64,000 bases of DNA, from positions 124,001 through 188,000 of the forward strand of contig JAHBYZ010000001.1 in assembly GCA_019635695.1 (NCBI GenBank), in the 5' to 3' direction. The notes under the pieces were generated by a model, which was not told where the DNA came from, ran no database searches, and worked only from the letters and a program-made list of their open reading frames with translations. This DNA is from Rhizobiaceae bacterium (lineage in GTDB: Bacteria; Pseudomonadota; Alphaproteobacteria; Rhizobiales; Rhizobiaceae). Positions 54,092 to 62,649 of this stretch are shown here, piece after piece (position 1 is the stretch's first letter; the number at the start of each line of letters is the position of its first letter). The position numbers were made by a program, and so were the translations under genes.

Positions 54092-55063
54092 ATGAACCGG
54101 ATGAGGCGAACTCTGTTCTTCTCGGTCTTGCTGCTGGGCGGTGCTGCCGCCCAGCCTTCGCAGGCGCAAGACCCGTCCGCCGGCGACACCGCCGTCAGGA
54201 TCGTACCGCGCGACGCATCGACGAGGATGATCTATTTCGATCCTCCCTACGCGCCGTACCTCACCCATGACTACGTCTCGCGCATCGACAGCATCGTCAA
54301 CGCGGTCTCGCCATCGGGCGAGGTCAGCATGCTGCAGGAGCCGTCGAGCGAAACCTATGTCCGCCTGATCAGCGCGGCGCAGGTGGAGGATTTTGCGCTC
54401 TCCGACCGTGGGCGCAAGCTGCTGCGCGAGAGCCGCGAGTGGCTGATCGACGCCGGGAAGAAGCAGCAGGCCGGCTATCTGAAATATGTCGCGGCACATG
54501 TGCGCACCGCCAATGCCGCCATGCTGGGCGACGTCGGCGAGTTCCGCGAAGCGCTGATAGCGCTTTTCGGCGAGGCGAACGCCTACGACTACGTCGGTGC
54601 GCTGCACGTCGGACGCACCTATGGCGCGCAGCCCCGCAATGGCATCGTTAGGTCGATCAAGACAAGGACCGTCGGTGAGGGCCGGCGCGACGGAAACCTC
54701 TACTATCCGCACCCTGACGATCTCGATCTTGTCTCGACATGGAGCCCGGTGGTGATCCGCTCGGACGACGACCCGAGAATCGTGCGCGGGCTCGTCACCG
54801 AGATCGAGATCCTGAACCCGCGCGTCGACCGGGTGCTGGAAGAAGTTGCCGCGGCGGGCGAACGGGAGCCGTTCAACGTGCCGCGCCGGCTCGTCTTCGC
54901 CAAGGACCTGCAGGTTGTCGAAGCGGCGGGCGCGAGCGCCAATGTCGGCGAACGGGTGCTGTCGCTGCCCGGCCACAAGTTCGAGGTCTACGCGGGAAGC
55001 CTGACCCGCGAGCCGTCGGGTACGTTCCTTCTTGCCATAGAGATCGGGAGGGTGCTGCAATGA
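54092..55063 (+). CDS. Exported protein of unknown function
   Basis: This protein of 323 residues has a signal peptide (MNRMRRTLFFSVLLLGGAAA, then QPSQAQ). The mature part has no cysteines and mixed structure, with a helical middle (RESREWLIDAGKKQQAGYLKY) and strands near the end (HKFEVYAGSLTREPSGTFLLAIEIG). No W-L motif was found. A GTG at 54083 overlapping the previous stop (GTGA) is an alternative start and implies coupled translation in either case. The family is unknown; it is likely a periplasmic partner of the other exported proteins in the same operon. Confidence 0.8.
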   Translation: MNRMRRTLFFSVLLLGGAAAQPSQAQDPSAGDTAVRIVPRDASTRMIYFDPPYAPYLTHDYVSRIDSIVNAVSPSGEVSMLQEPSSETYVRLISAAQVEDFALSDRGRKLLRESREWLIDAGKKQQAGYLKYVAAHVRTANAAMLGDVGEFREALIALFGEANAYDYVGALHVGRTYGAQPRNGIVRSIKTRTVGEGRRDGNLYYPHPDDLDLVSTWSPVVIRSDDDPRIVRGLVTEIEILNPRVDRVLEEVAAAGEREPFNVPRRLVFAKDLQVVEAAGASANVGERVLSLPGHKFEVYAGSLTREPSGTFLLAIEIGRVLQ

Positions 55064-56037
55064 AACGCGCTCTTGCGCTGCTTGCGGCGATGGCCGCCGG
55101 TCTTGTCGGCACCAACGCCGCGGCGAACGACTGTCGCGTCGCCCTGAGTTATTCCCCTTACGAAACCTGGGTCGTCGACGGGACCAGGATTCGTCTGGGC
55201 GACGAGGAGCGGCGAGCGCACTACGCGCGGGCGCTGCTGGAGAAGCTCGATCTCCTCTACTTCGTTTCGCCGTCCATCCGTCCTGCCGACATCCGTCTGA
55301 GCTCGCTCTACACCTTCATGGCGGGCGATCCGATGAATGTCAGGCGCTTCGTCAGCACCTCGGCGCAGAACGACAGGATGAGGGCGCTTCGGCAGGAATT
55401 GTTTGGCGTGTCCCGCCCCGGTTCGACGGGGAAGGCCGCGCCGGCGGCCGAGACGCAGCTGATTCGCGACCTGATTGACGACGACATGGCGCGCCGTCTC
55501 ATGCGGGGCCACTGGCTGAGCGACTTCCCGGCTTTTGTGATCAACAACGGCGCGGCCGGCAAGCTGCGGGAATACTGGCGGCTCAAGGCGAATGCCGGCG
55601 ATTACCTCTTCGACGACTCCCTTTACGACAGCCTGCAACTGATCGACCTCTCCGATCTCGGAACGGCGATCAGGTCGTTCACGGTCGACAGGGACGGCAA
55701 GGTCGCGACCCGCGACGAGGGTTCGATGCTGGAGGCGCTGACGGCGCTCGAGGCCGGCAAGGCAACCACTTGCGTCGCGCAGCTCGAATTCCGCCGCGTG
55801 TGGCTGAACCGCCGTTTCCTGGAGAAATACGCCGCGTCGGACCGGACCGGCAACGTTCACTACCACGGTCAGATATCCGCCTGGGAGCGGTTGTCCTCGG
55901 CCGGCATGGACGATCCGACGCTCTTCCCGCTGATCCGGGAGGCATATTTCGTCTCGTCCGTCGTTTTGAGCGTCGCGGACGGGACGGTCACCGTCGAGCG
56001 GATGGAATTGACGCCGCTGGTCGCCTCCCAGCACTAG
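55060..56037 (+). CDS. Exported protein of unknown family, W-L motif type (3)
   Basis: This protein of 325 residues starts with a signal peptide (MKRALALLAAMAAGLVGTNA, cut near AANDC). The mature part has two Cys (DCRVAL and TTCVAQL) that may form one disulfide, and the motif FRRVWLNRRFL at 244-254, nearly the same as FRRPWLTRRVF in the product of 51478-52899. The C-terminal ~70 residues are beta-rich (SVVLSVADGTVTVERMEL). GGGAGGG precedes the ATG, which overlaps the previous stop (ATGA). It ends the tight four-gene exported-protein operon. No family is recognised. Confidence 0.82.
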   Translation: MKRALALLAAMAAGLVGTNAAANDCRVALSYSPYETWVVDGTRIRLGDEERRAHYARALLEKLDLLYFVSPSIRPADIRLSSLYTFMAGDPMNVRRFVSTSAQNDRMRALRQELFGVSRPGSTGKAAPAAETQLIRDLIDDDMARRLMRGHWLSDFPAFVINNGAAGKLREYWRLKANAGDYLFDDSLYDSLQLIDLSDLGTAIRSFTVDRDGKVATRDEGSMLEALTALEAGKATTCVAQLEFRRVWLNRRFLEKYAASDRTGNVHYHGQISAWERLSSAGMDDPTLFPLIREAYFVSSVVLSVADGTVTVERMELTPLVASQH

Positions 56038-56143
56038 CCGCGTCCGCGGTGGCCGGTGCGGCGGCATCGGCCACCGCCCGATACATTAAGCCGAAGGTAA
56101 GCGCCTGTCCCCATAGTGCCGCCGGGCAATCGAGGGGGCGGCC

Positions 56144-57472
56144 GTGGACAATCGGGAAATCTGGGAGCAGGTTCGGTCGCAGGCGGCCGCGACGCCGGCA
56201 ATCTATGGCGTCGTCGATTTCGCCTCGATTCCCGAACGGCTCGTGATCGAGCCCGGCCAGCCGCACGATCTCGGCGCGGGGCAGGACGCGCTGCGCGAGC
56301 GCGTGCTGGCGCTGCCGGGCATGGCCGACCGCATGCGCGCCTATACCTTCATGGGCGACCGCGTCGCCGATCCCTATGCGGCGCTGATGCCGCAATTCGG
56401 CTTCAAGCGCCTCGTGGAGATGGTGACCGAGGCGTGCGAGCACGGTGTGGAATCGGTCAAGGATGCGCCGGCCGAACTGCACGCCTTCATCGCCGCCATG
56501 GAGAAGACGCCCGACTGGCTGGACATGAAGCTGGTCGAGGAGGGGGCGCGGCACGAGCGGGCGCCGGTGGCGATCCTCAGCCCGATCTCGATCCGCGCGG
56601 CCTTCATCGCGACCTTCGTGAACCGGTACGCGGCGCTGCCGATGGCGCTGACCGGGACGCTTTCCAGCGAGAGTGCGGCGCGCCGCGTCAAGGAGACGTC
56701 CACCTTCTTCTCGACCTCGGTGCTGCCGGGGGCGCTTGCCCGCAACGGCGAGGGTTTCAAGGCCGCTGCGATGGTCCGCCTCATGCACTCGATGGTGCGC
56801 TTCAACGCCATGCGCAAGGGACGCTGGGACGTGTCGGTCTACGGTATTCCGATCCCGCAGGTCGACCAGATGCCGGCCGGTCTGATCGCCTCCACCTCGC
56901 TGGCGACCGCCGCCCTGCATGCCGGCCGCAAGGAGTTCACCCCGGCCGAGCGCGCCCGCGTCGAGTTGAGCCGTTATCGCTGCTATCTGCTCGGCCTGCC
57001 GGAGACGCTGCTCAAGACGACGCCTGAGGAGATTATGACGCTGGCGGTTGCCCGTCAGGCGACCTTGCGTCCGGGTTTCGACGACGCGACTTGCGGTTCG
57101 CTCCTGCGCGCCACGCTGGGCGCCTACCTGCCGCAGGATCGTGGTCTGGTGTCGCGCGGGTTCAACGGCATCGAGACTGGCTTCTCGAAGGTGTTCTTCG
57201 TCAAGCAGTTCGCGACCGGCGACCTGGAAAGGGCCCGGCAGATGGGTGTGACGCTGACCGCGTTCGACAGGTTTGCTTTTCTGCTCGCCGCCTCGGTGAG
57301 CGGCCTGCGGCTGGCGGCTTACGGCCTCGCTGCCCGGATGCCCGGGTTGCGCGAGATTGCCGACCGGCGCCTCGTGGCGATCATCCGCCGGCAACTCGCG
57401 AGCTATGGCCGCGCGCACTTCACCACCGACGCCTCGGCCTATCGGCCGGCGGTCACGGCGACGCCGCACTGA
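56144..57472 (+). CDS. MpaB-like (DUF2236) putative oxygenase
   Basis: This protein of 442 residues is mainly helical, with no signal peptide. The segment ETSTFFSTSVLPGALARNGEG, then FKAAAMVRLMHSMVRF with His215, resembles the helix bundle and putative haem-binding histidine of the MpaB / latex-clearing protein (DUF2236) family. Members are haem-b oxygenases or dehydrogenases acting on polyisoprenoid or other hydrophobic compounds. The assignment is by general pattern only. It starts with GTG after GAGGGGGC. It lies 106 bp after the exported-protein operon, and it is unclear whether it belongs to that cluster or to the conserved flank. Confidence 0.7.
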   Translation: MDNREIWEQVRSQAAATPAIYGVVDFASIPERLVIEPGQPHDLGAGQDALRERVLALPGMADRMRAYTFMGDRVADPYAALMPQFGFKRLVEMVTEACEHGVESVKDAPAELHAFIAAMEKTPDWLDMKLVEEGARHERAPVAILSPISIRAAFIATFVNRYAALPMALTGTLSSESAARRVKETSTFFSTSVLPGALARNGEGFKAAAMVRLMHSMVRFNAMRKGRWDVSVYGIPIPQVDQMPAGLIASTSLATAALHAGRKEFTPAERARVELSRYRCYLLGLPETLLKTTPEEIMTLAVARQATLRPGFDDATCGSLLRATLGAYLPQDRGLVSRGFNGIETGFSKVFFVKQFATGDLERARQMGVTLTAFDRFAFLLAASVSGLRLAAYGLAARMPGLREIADRRLVAIIRRQLASYGRAHFTTDASAYRPAVTATPH

Positions 57473-57475
57473 CGA

Positions 57476-58138
57476 TCAGTTGCCGGTCAGCGAGAAGTGC
57501 TGGAAGTCCTTCTTGGTCTTCCAGTTCCCGCCCCACGACCAGCCGGCATCGCGGAACGCCTTCGTCACGGCATCGCCTTCGAGGATGATGCCGGTCACGC
57601 CGGATTTACGCTCCGGCGCCTCGTCATAGGCCTCGCCCTGCGGCGGGTAGGTTCCGGCTTTCGTGACGTATGGGTTCTGCACCGGGTTGATGTCGATCGC
57701 CGTGCCGAAAGCATGCTCCGACAGCTTGCTGGTGCCGCCGACATACCGGCAGTTGAAGGCGCTCGTATTGTTCGCCGCCATCGAGGCATCGTCGTCGCCG
57801 CCATAGGCGTCGACCGGCTCCATGCGCGCGATGCGGAACGCGCCGCCCGCGAAAATCGTCTCGAATGCGCGCGCGATCTTCTCGCCCTCAGACTTCGCCA
57901 CGATCAGCCGGCCGGTCCGGCTGTTTCCGTTGAAATCGAGATAGGGCACGGTCAGCAGGACGAGCGTGTCGCGGCCGGGGCAGCCGCGGTCCGCATGCCA
58001 GGACTTGCCCTGCATCGCGGCCCAGATGGTATCCGGAATGGGCTCTGCCCTGGCGCGCTCCTGCGCCGCGGCCGCATCGGCGCCTGCGAGCAACGCAACG
58101 GCCGACGCGACGAAGATCCGGCGGCCAGCCCGCTTCAC
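57476..58138 (-). CDS. M15-family D,D/L,D-carboxypeptidase-like protein, exported
   Basis: This protein of 220 residues has a basic N-terminus and signal-type hydrophobic stretch (RRIFVASAVALLAGADAAAA). The M15 zinc site is complete: His142 and Asp149 in SEHAFGTAIDIN and His214 in DFQHFSL near the C-terminus. It probably trims peptidoglycan stem peptides in the periplasm, as VanY- or Ply500-like enzymes do. The GTG at 58138 was chosen because it overlaps the amidase stop (GTGA) and follows AGGAGAAGG; an ATG at 58162 would overlap the amidase by 28 bp. The pair forms an operon. Confidence 0.88.
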   Translation of the reverse strand: MKRAGRRIFVASAVALLAGADAAAAQERARAEPIPDTIWAAMQGKSWHADRGCPGRDTLVLLTVPYLDFNGNSRTGRLIVAKSEGEKIARAFETIFAGGAFRIARMEPVDAYGGDDDASMAANNTSAFNCRYVGGTSKLSEHAFGTAIDINPVQNPYVTKAGTYPPQGEAYDEAPERKSGVTGIILEGDAVTKAFRDAGWSWGGNWKTKKDFQHFSLTGN

Positions 58139-59325
58139 CGGCCTTCTCCTGAGGGCCGCCACACGATCCGCCGTTCAATTTCCCTCGCCGTCGCCAGCAG
58201 CAGCGGCTCCGCGTGGCGGCGCGCAACGAGTTGCAGCCCGAGCGGCAGGCCGTTGTCGCCCCTTGCAAACGGGATGGCGATGGCCGGCAGGCCGAGCAGC
58301 GACGGAAACCGGTTGAACGACGCATCGCCCGTCGATCCGAACAGCGGTGCCTCGCCGAGCGCCGCGGGCGTCGCGATGATGTCGGCTCCGTCGAAAATGG
58401 CCTCGATATCCACGGACGCGCGGGCTTCGAGCGCGGCGACATACTGCCCGGCCGGCACGATCGCAGGATCGAGGAAATCGCGCATCATGGCCGACAGCTG
58501 TCCGGCGAACTGCAGCCGCTCCGTCGCCAGTTCCCGGCACATCTCGAAACGCATGATCGCCATGTGCAGCGCTTCCAGCTCCTGTGCCGGCCCCGTCGCC
58601 TCATGCCAGCCCATGCGTGCCGCCAGCGCCTCGAAAGCCTTTCGCACGGCCGCTTCGCTGCGTTCCCAGTATGTGGTGCGGGTAAATGCGACGCGGCCGG
58701 CCGTCACGGCCGTCGCGGCGCCGGTCAGTGCGTCGTGTATCAGTGCAGCGGTCGCCACGTCCTTTGCGATCCAGCCGATCGTGTCCAGCGAGGGCGAGCA
58801 GGATTTGACGCCGGCAAGGCTGAAGCGTCCGTGCGTCGGCTTGAAGCCGACCACCCCGCAGAACGACGCCGGCCGCAGCAGCGAGCCTGCCGTCTGGGTG
58901 CCCAGCGCGGCATCGACATGGCGGTCCGCGACGGCGGCCGCCGATCCGCTGGACGAGCCGCCGGGCGAGCGCGTCAGATCGTGCGGATTGCGTGTCGGCC
59001 CCGGATGCAGGAAGGCCAGTTCGGTCGTGACCGTCTTGCCGATCACCACCGCGCCGAGCGACTTCAGTTCTGCCACCAGCGCCGCGTCGTGCGCTGGCAC
59101 GCGGCCGCGATGGATCGGGCTGCCGAGCTCGCACGGCATGCCAGCCACGTCGATGATGTCCTTGACGCCAATCGCAAGGCCTGCCAGCGGCGCATCGCTG
59201 CCTATTCCGGCCGCCTGCCGCCCGGCGCCCTCGGCGTCGACGTGCGACCACGCGCGCAGCTCTCCGTCCCGCTGTTCGATCCGCGATAGTGCGTTGTTGA
59301 CGCCCTGCTGTGCTGATGCCCGCAC
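58135..59325 (-). CDS. Amidase (amidase-signature family)
   Basis: This protein of 396 residues has the Ser-cisSer-Lys triad region: the Lys in LAIGVKDIIDVAGMP, the Gly/Ser-rich signature RSPGGSSSGSAAAVADRHVDAALGTQTAGSLLRPASF with both serines, and the following GVVGFKPTHGR. It hydrolyses an amide bond in an unknown small substrate or amino-acid amide. The GTG at 59325 was chosen because AGGAGAGGA lies at ideal distance; an ATG at 59343 is also in frame. It is slightly shorter than many members (450-500). It is divergent from bacA and co-transcribed with the M15 peptidase gene. Confidence 0.9.
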   Translation of the reverse strand: MRASAQQGVNNALSRIEQRDGELRAWSHVDAEGAGRQAAGIGSDAPLAGLAIGVKDIIDVAGMPCELGSPIHRGRVPAHDAALVAELKSLGAVVIGKTVTTELAFLHPGPTRNPHDLTRSPGGSSSGSAAAVADRHVDAALGTQTAGSLLRPASFCGVVGFKPTHGRFSLAGVKSCSPSLDTIGWIAKDVATAALIHDALTGAATAVTAGRVAFTRTTYWERSEAAVRKAFEALAARMGWHEATGPAQELEALHMAIMRFEMCRELATERLQFAGQLSAMMRDFLDPAIVPAGQYVAALEARASVDIEAIFDGADIIATPAALGEAPLFGSTGDASFNRFPSLLGLPAIAIPFARGDNGLPLGLQLVARRHAEPLLLATAREIERRIVWRPSGEGR

Positions 59326-59536
59326 GATTGATCCTCTCCTCATCCGGCCGCATCTTCCGCGAGCCTCCGCCGCCGGACAACCCCCGCGACGGGCGTGCGG
59401 GGTTGCGATCAAATCCCGCTGATCGTGCAACCTGTTCGGTGACCGGCCTCGTTTCTGCCGACAAGCCGCGCCTTGTGCGCCTACCGGCGGCGGGCTAGGC
59501 ATTCGGCTGATCCGCGCGCCACTGAAAGGGCTGCCA

Positions 59537-60814
59537 GTGTTCGTCTCCTTCTTCCCGCGACCGAAGCTGTTTTTCACATCGGCCGTGGTCTGGTCGGTCA
59601 TCGCCGTGGCGCTCTGGTATCTGGGCGCGTCGGAGTGGGGCAACGCGATCGGCCTGCCGTCGGCCGCGCCTGACGCGCCGCCGATCATCGGCATCCCGGT
59701 GTTCTGGTCGCCGCCCTTCCTATGGTTCTATCTCTATTACGCGGTCTGCGTCGCCATCTTCTATGCCTTCTGGCGCTGGTACGACGCGAACCCCTGGCAG
59801 CGCTGGTCCGTCCTTGGCTCGGCGCTGATCCTCTTCATCGTCTATTTCCAGGTTCAGGTCTCGGTCGCCGTCAACAACTGGTACGGCCCGTTCTGGGACT
59901 ACATCCAGGCGGTGCTGTCCAAGCAGGTGACCACCACAACGGGCGAGTTCTACAGCCAGGTGTGGAGCTTCGCCGGCCTGGCGCTTGTCGGCATGAACGT
60001 CGCGGTGCTCAACGCCTTCTTCGTCAGTCACTGGATCTTCCGCTGGCGCCAGGCGATGAACGGCTACTACGTGTCGCATTGGCCCAAGCTGAGGCACATC
60101 GAAGGCGCCTCACAGCGCGTCCAGGAAGACACGATGCGCTTCAGCCAGATCATGGAAGGGCTGGGCGTTGCCTTCGTCGACAGCATTATGACGTTGATCG
60201 CCTTCATGCCCGTACTCATCAGGCTGTCGGCCAACATCACGGAGCTGCCGATCGTCGGGGCCATCGCCCACCCGCTGGTCACCGCGGCGATCGGCTGGTC
60301 GCTGTTCGGCACGGTCGCGCTCGTCATCGCCGGTTACAAGCTTCCCGGCCTTCAGTTCCGCAACCAGCGCGTCGAGGCGGCGTACCGCAAGGAACTTGTC
60401 TACGGCGAGGACGATGCGGGGCGCGCCAATCCGGTGACCCTGACCGAACTGTTCGCCAATGTCAGGCGCAACTACTTCCGGCTGTACCTGCACTACGTCT
60501 ATTTCAACGTGGTGCGCTACAGCTTCCTGCAGGCGAACGGCATCTTCTCGATCTTCATCCTCGGGCCGTCGATCGTGGCCGGCACCATAACGCTCGGCCT
60601 GATGAACCAGATCAGCTACGCATTCAGCCAGGTGTCGAGCTCGTTCCAGTTCCTCGTCAATTCATGGTCGACGATCGTCGAGCTGCTTTCGGTGCACAAG
60701 CGCCTGCGCGCCTTCGAGGCGACCATCGTAGGCGAGGCGCTGCCTGACATCGACCAGCGCTATCTGGAGCGCCAGCAGGGCGGCGTTGACCCGGAGGACC
60801 AGCCGGCGGCCTGA
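59537..60814 (+). CDS. bacA: BacA/SbmA peptide transporter
   Basis: This protein of 425 residues has seven or eight membrane helices and the SbmA/BacA core: [57 protein letters not shown], and [38 protein letters not shown]. It imports proline-rich and other peptides using the proton gradient. In rhizobia BacA is needed to survive plant NCR peptides in nodules, and it is linked to very-long-chain lipid A modification. It starts with GTG six bases after AAAGGG. It is divergent from the amidase gene. The sequence does not show whether this one is symbiotic. Confidence 0.95.
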   Translation: MFVSFFPRPKLFFTSAVVWSVIAVALWYLGASEWGNAIGLPSAAPDAPPIIGIPVFWSPPFLWFYLYYAVCVAIFYAFWRWYDANPWQRWSVLGSALILFIVYFQVQVSVAVNNWYGPFWDYIQAVLSKQVTTTTGEFYSQVWSFAGLALVGMNVAVLNAFFVSHWIFRWRQAMNGYYVSHWPKLRHIEGASQRVQEDTMRFSQIMEGLGVAFVDSIMTLIAFMPVLIRLSANITELPIVGAIAHPLVTAAIGWSLFGTVALVIAGYKLPGLQFRNQRVEAAYRKELVYGEDDAGRANPVTLTELFANVRRNYFRLYLHYVYFNVVRYSFLQANGIFSIFILGPSIVAGTITLGLMNQISYAFSQVSSSFQFLVNSWSTIVELLSVHKRLRAFEATIVGEALPDIDQRYLERQQGGVDPEDQPAA

Positions 60815-60821
60815 TGCCTTT

Positions 60822-61808
60822 TCAGTCGTGCCCGCCGCGCAGCGCGTGGCGGGCGTCGTCTCCAGCGGCGTCGGCCAGCAGCCCGCGATAGCTGACGCAG
60901 CGCACGTCCTCCATCACGCAGACCTCGCGGGCGAAACGCTCCAGCGCATTCCAGTATGCGCCGTCGTTCATCAGGGTGAAGTGGAAGCCGAGCTGCAGCG
61001 GCGTCCGGTCGCCGTCATATTGAGCGCGGAAGGCCGCCATGAAGGCGTCATAGCTTCGCTGCTCGAAGGTTGCTGCCTCGCTCGGCCGCTCGAAGCCGCC
61101 CGAATGGCGGACATAGAGGTTGTAGTCCATCGCGATCACCGGCTTGCCCTGCGGCCCTTCCGGGATCATCGGCAGCGCGAACATGTTGATCTTGCCGCTC
61201 GTCGGCGCCTGCGGGCCGCGGGAGACGCGACTGGCGTCATAGCGGAATCCCGCCTTTGCCAGCGCCGCGTCCAGCTGTGCGCCGGTCGACAGGTAGGGCG
61301 CCCGAAAGCCGGTGACCTCTGTTTCGGCAAAGCTGCGCCAGCCCTCGGGTTCCCCCTCCAGCTCGTTGATGCGCCATGCGTCGCGCAGCACCCTCGTGAA
61401 TTCCGTGAGCTCGTCGCGCCATTCGGCTGCCGACCAGTCGCCGCCGTCGAAGTGCCCGCAGGCGTGGCTGGCGATCTCGTGACCCTCGCCGCGCGCCGCC
61501 CAGATTTCCCGCAGCCGCTCGACCACCTCCTCGCGGGAGGTGGCGAAGCCGACATTGGACTTGCCGGCCGTGTGGCGCGGCGCCTTGTAGAGCAGGCGCT
61601 TCTCCTGCGGCAGCAGGTAGACGCAGGACAGAAAGTAGGTGAACCGCGCGCCGGTCTCGCGCGCCAGCGCGCGGCTGCGCTCCCACTGCGCCAGCGGTCC
61701 GGCCCCGTCGAAGGAGATTACCACCTGCTGCGGCCGCTCGACCGCCGGCGCCTGAACGGCCAGAAAGACAAGCGGGAGGGCTGAAAGCACGCTGGAACGA
61801 AGGGACAT
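60822..61808 (-). CDS. Polysaccharide deacetylase-family protein, exported
   Basis: This protein of 328 residues has a signal peptide (MSLRSSVLSALPLVFLAVQA, then PAVERP). The NodB-like barrel starts with QQVVISFDGAGPLAQWERS, and the metal-site motif lies in HEIASHACGHFDGGDW, followed by VTGFRAPYLSTGAQLDAAL and a late FHFTLMNDG. It would remove acetyl groups from an envelope or extracellular glycan. The first motif is FDGAG instead of the usual TFDDG, so activity on sugars is not assured. It converges with bacA, 7 bp apart, and is divergent from the TPR-like gene. Confidence 0.88.
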   Translation of the reverse strand: MSLRSSVLSALPLVFLAVQAPAVERPQQVVISFDGAGPLAQWERSRALARETGARFTYFLSCVYLLPQEKRLLYKAPRHTAGKSNVGFATSREEVVERLREIWAARGEGHEIASHACGHFDGGDWSAAEWRDELTEFTRVLRDAWRINELEGEPEGWRSFAETEVTGFRAPYLSTGAQLDAALAKAGFRYDASRVSRGPQAPTSGKINMFALPMIPEGPQGKPVIAMDYNLYVRHSGGFERPSEAATFEQRSYDAFMAAFRAQYDGDRTPLQLGFHFTLMNDGAYWNALERFAREVCVMEDVRCVSYRGLLADAAGDDARHALRGGHD

Positions 61809-61879
61809 GGCACCGGGCGATTCTGATTGCCGGCATCTTTGTGGGGCAATATGGCGACTTGCGGTCCGCCGGCCTATTT

Positions 61880-61908
61880 TTGCGCTTGCACTTCCATGCC
61901 GACAAAAT
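61880..61908 (+). promoter_or_regulatory. Possible sigma-70-type promoter before the TPR-like gene and der
   Basis: TTGCGC (61880-61885) and CAAAAT (61903-61908) are separated by 17 bp, in an AT-richer patch 65 bp before the ATG at 61973. Both hexamers are partial matches, so this is a weak call. Confidence 0.3.
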
Positions 61909-61972
61909 TCCGCTAAAAGCCTGCGCCAAGTCCCGCCTCGGGCGCATGCAGGCCCGACAGCAAGGTAGAGCG

Positions 61973-62638
61973 ATGTCCGACGACAGTTTCATCCGCGAGG
62001 TCAACGAGGAGCTTCGCACCGACAATGCGAAGGCGCTCTGGGACCGCTATGGCGCCTACGTGGTCGCCATCGCGATCGCGCTGGTCGTCGGCACCGGCGC
62101 CTGGGTTGCGTGGGACTACTGGACGCAGTCGCGCGCCAACACATCGGGCGACCAATTCAGCCAGGCGCTGGACCTTGCCAAGGAAGGCAAGACCGACGAG
62201 GCGCTTGCCGTCCTTCAGACGCTCGAGGCGGAAGGTTATGGCAGCTACCCGCAGCTTGCCCGCCTTCGCCGCGCCACGGTGCTTGCCCAGCAGGACAAGC
62301 CTGCCGAGGCGATTGCGGAATTCGACGCGGTGGTTGCGGACAGCTCGGTGCCGGAGCCCGTGCGCGACATGGCGCGGCTGCGCGCCGGCTATCTTCTGGT
62401 CGATCACGGCAGCTATGCCGACGTGTCGTCGCGCGTCGAGGCGCTGACCGCGGAAACCAATGCATTGCGGCATTCCGCCCGCGAGGCGCTCGGTCTGTCC
62501 GCCTGGAAGGAAGGCCGCGCGGCCGACGCGCTGACGCTGTTCGAGCAGATCGCCTCCGACGTCGGCGCACCGCGCAATGCGCGCGAGCGCGCCACGCTGA
62601 TGGCGGAGCTGATCCGCGGCAGCGGCACCGGAAGCTAG
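61973..62638 (+). CDS. YfgM-like TPR inner-membrane protein
   Basis: This protein of 221 residues has a short cytosolic N-terminus ([27 protein letters not shown]), one membrane helix ([23 protein letters not shown]) and a periplasmic TPR region ([23 protein letters not shown], then [24 protein letters not shown]). This arrangement and the location 11 bp upstream of der match the YfgM/DUF2133-type protein, which in E. coli works with the periplasmic chaperone network and SecYEG. It is clearly an operon with der. Confidence 0.92.
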   Translation: MSDDSFIREVNEELRTDNAKALWDRYGAYVVAIAIALVVGTGAWVAWDYWTQSRANTSGDQFSQALDLAKEGKTDEALAVLQTLEAEGYGSYPQLARLRRATVLAQQDKPAEAIAEFDAVVADSSVPEPVRDMARLRAGYLLVDHGSYADVSSRVEALTAETNALRHSAREALGLSAWKEGRAADALTLFEQIASDVGAPRNARERATLMAELIRGSGTGS

Positions 62639-62649
62639 CGGAGGCGGCA

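Noticed and set aside
42946-57475. Direct repeat of the guaA 3' end as an attachment-site pair
   Set aside because: Looked for by eye around 42946-43397, 56038-56143 and 57473-57500; no copy was seen, so no mobile element is called.
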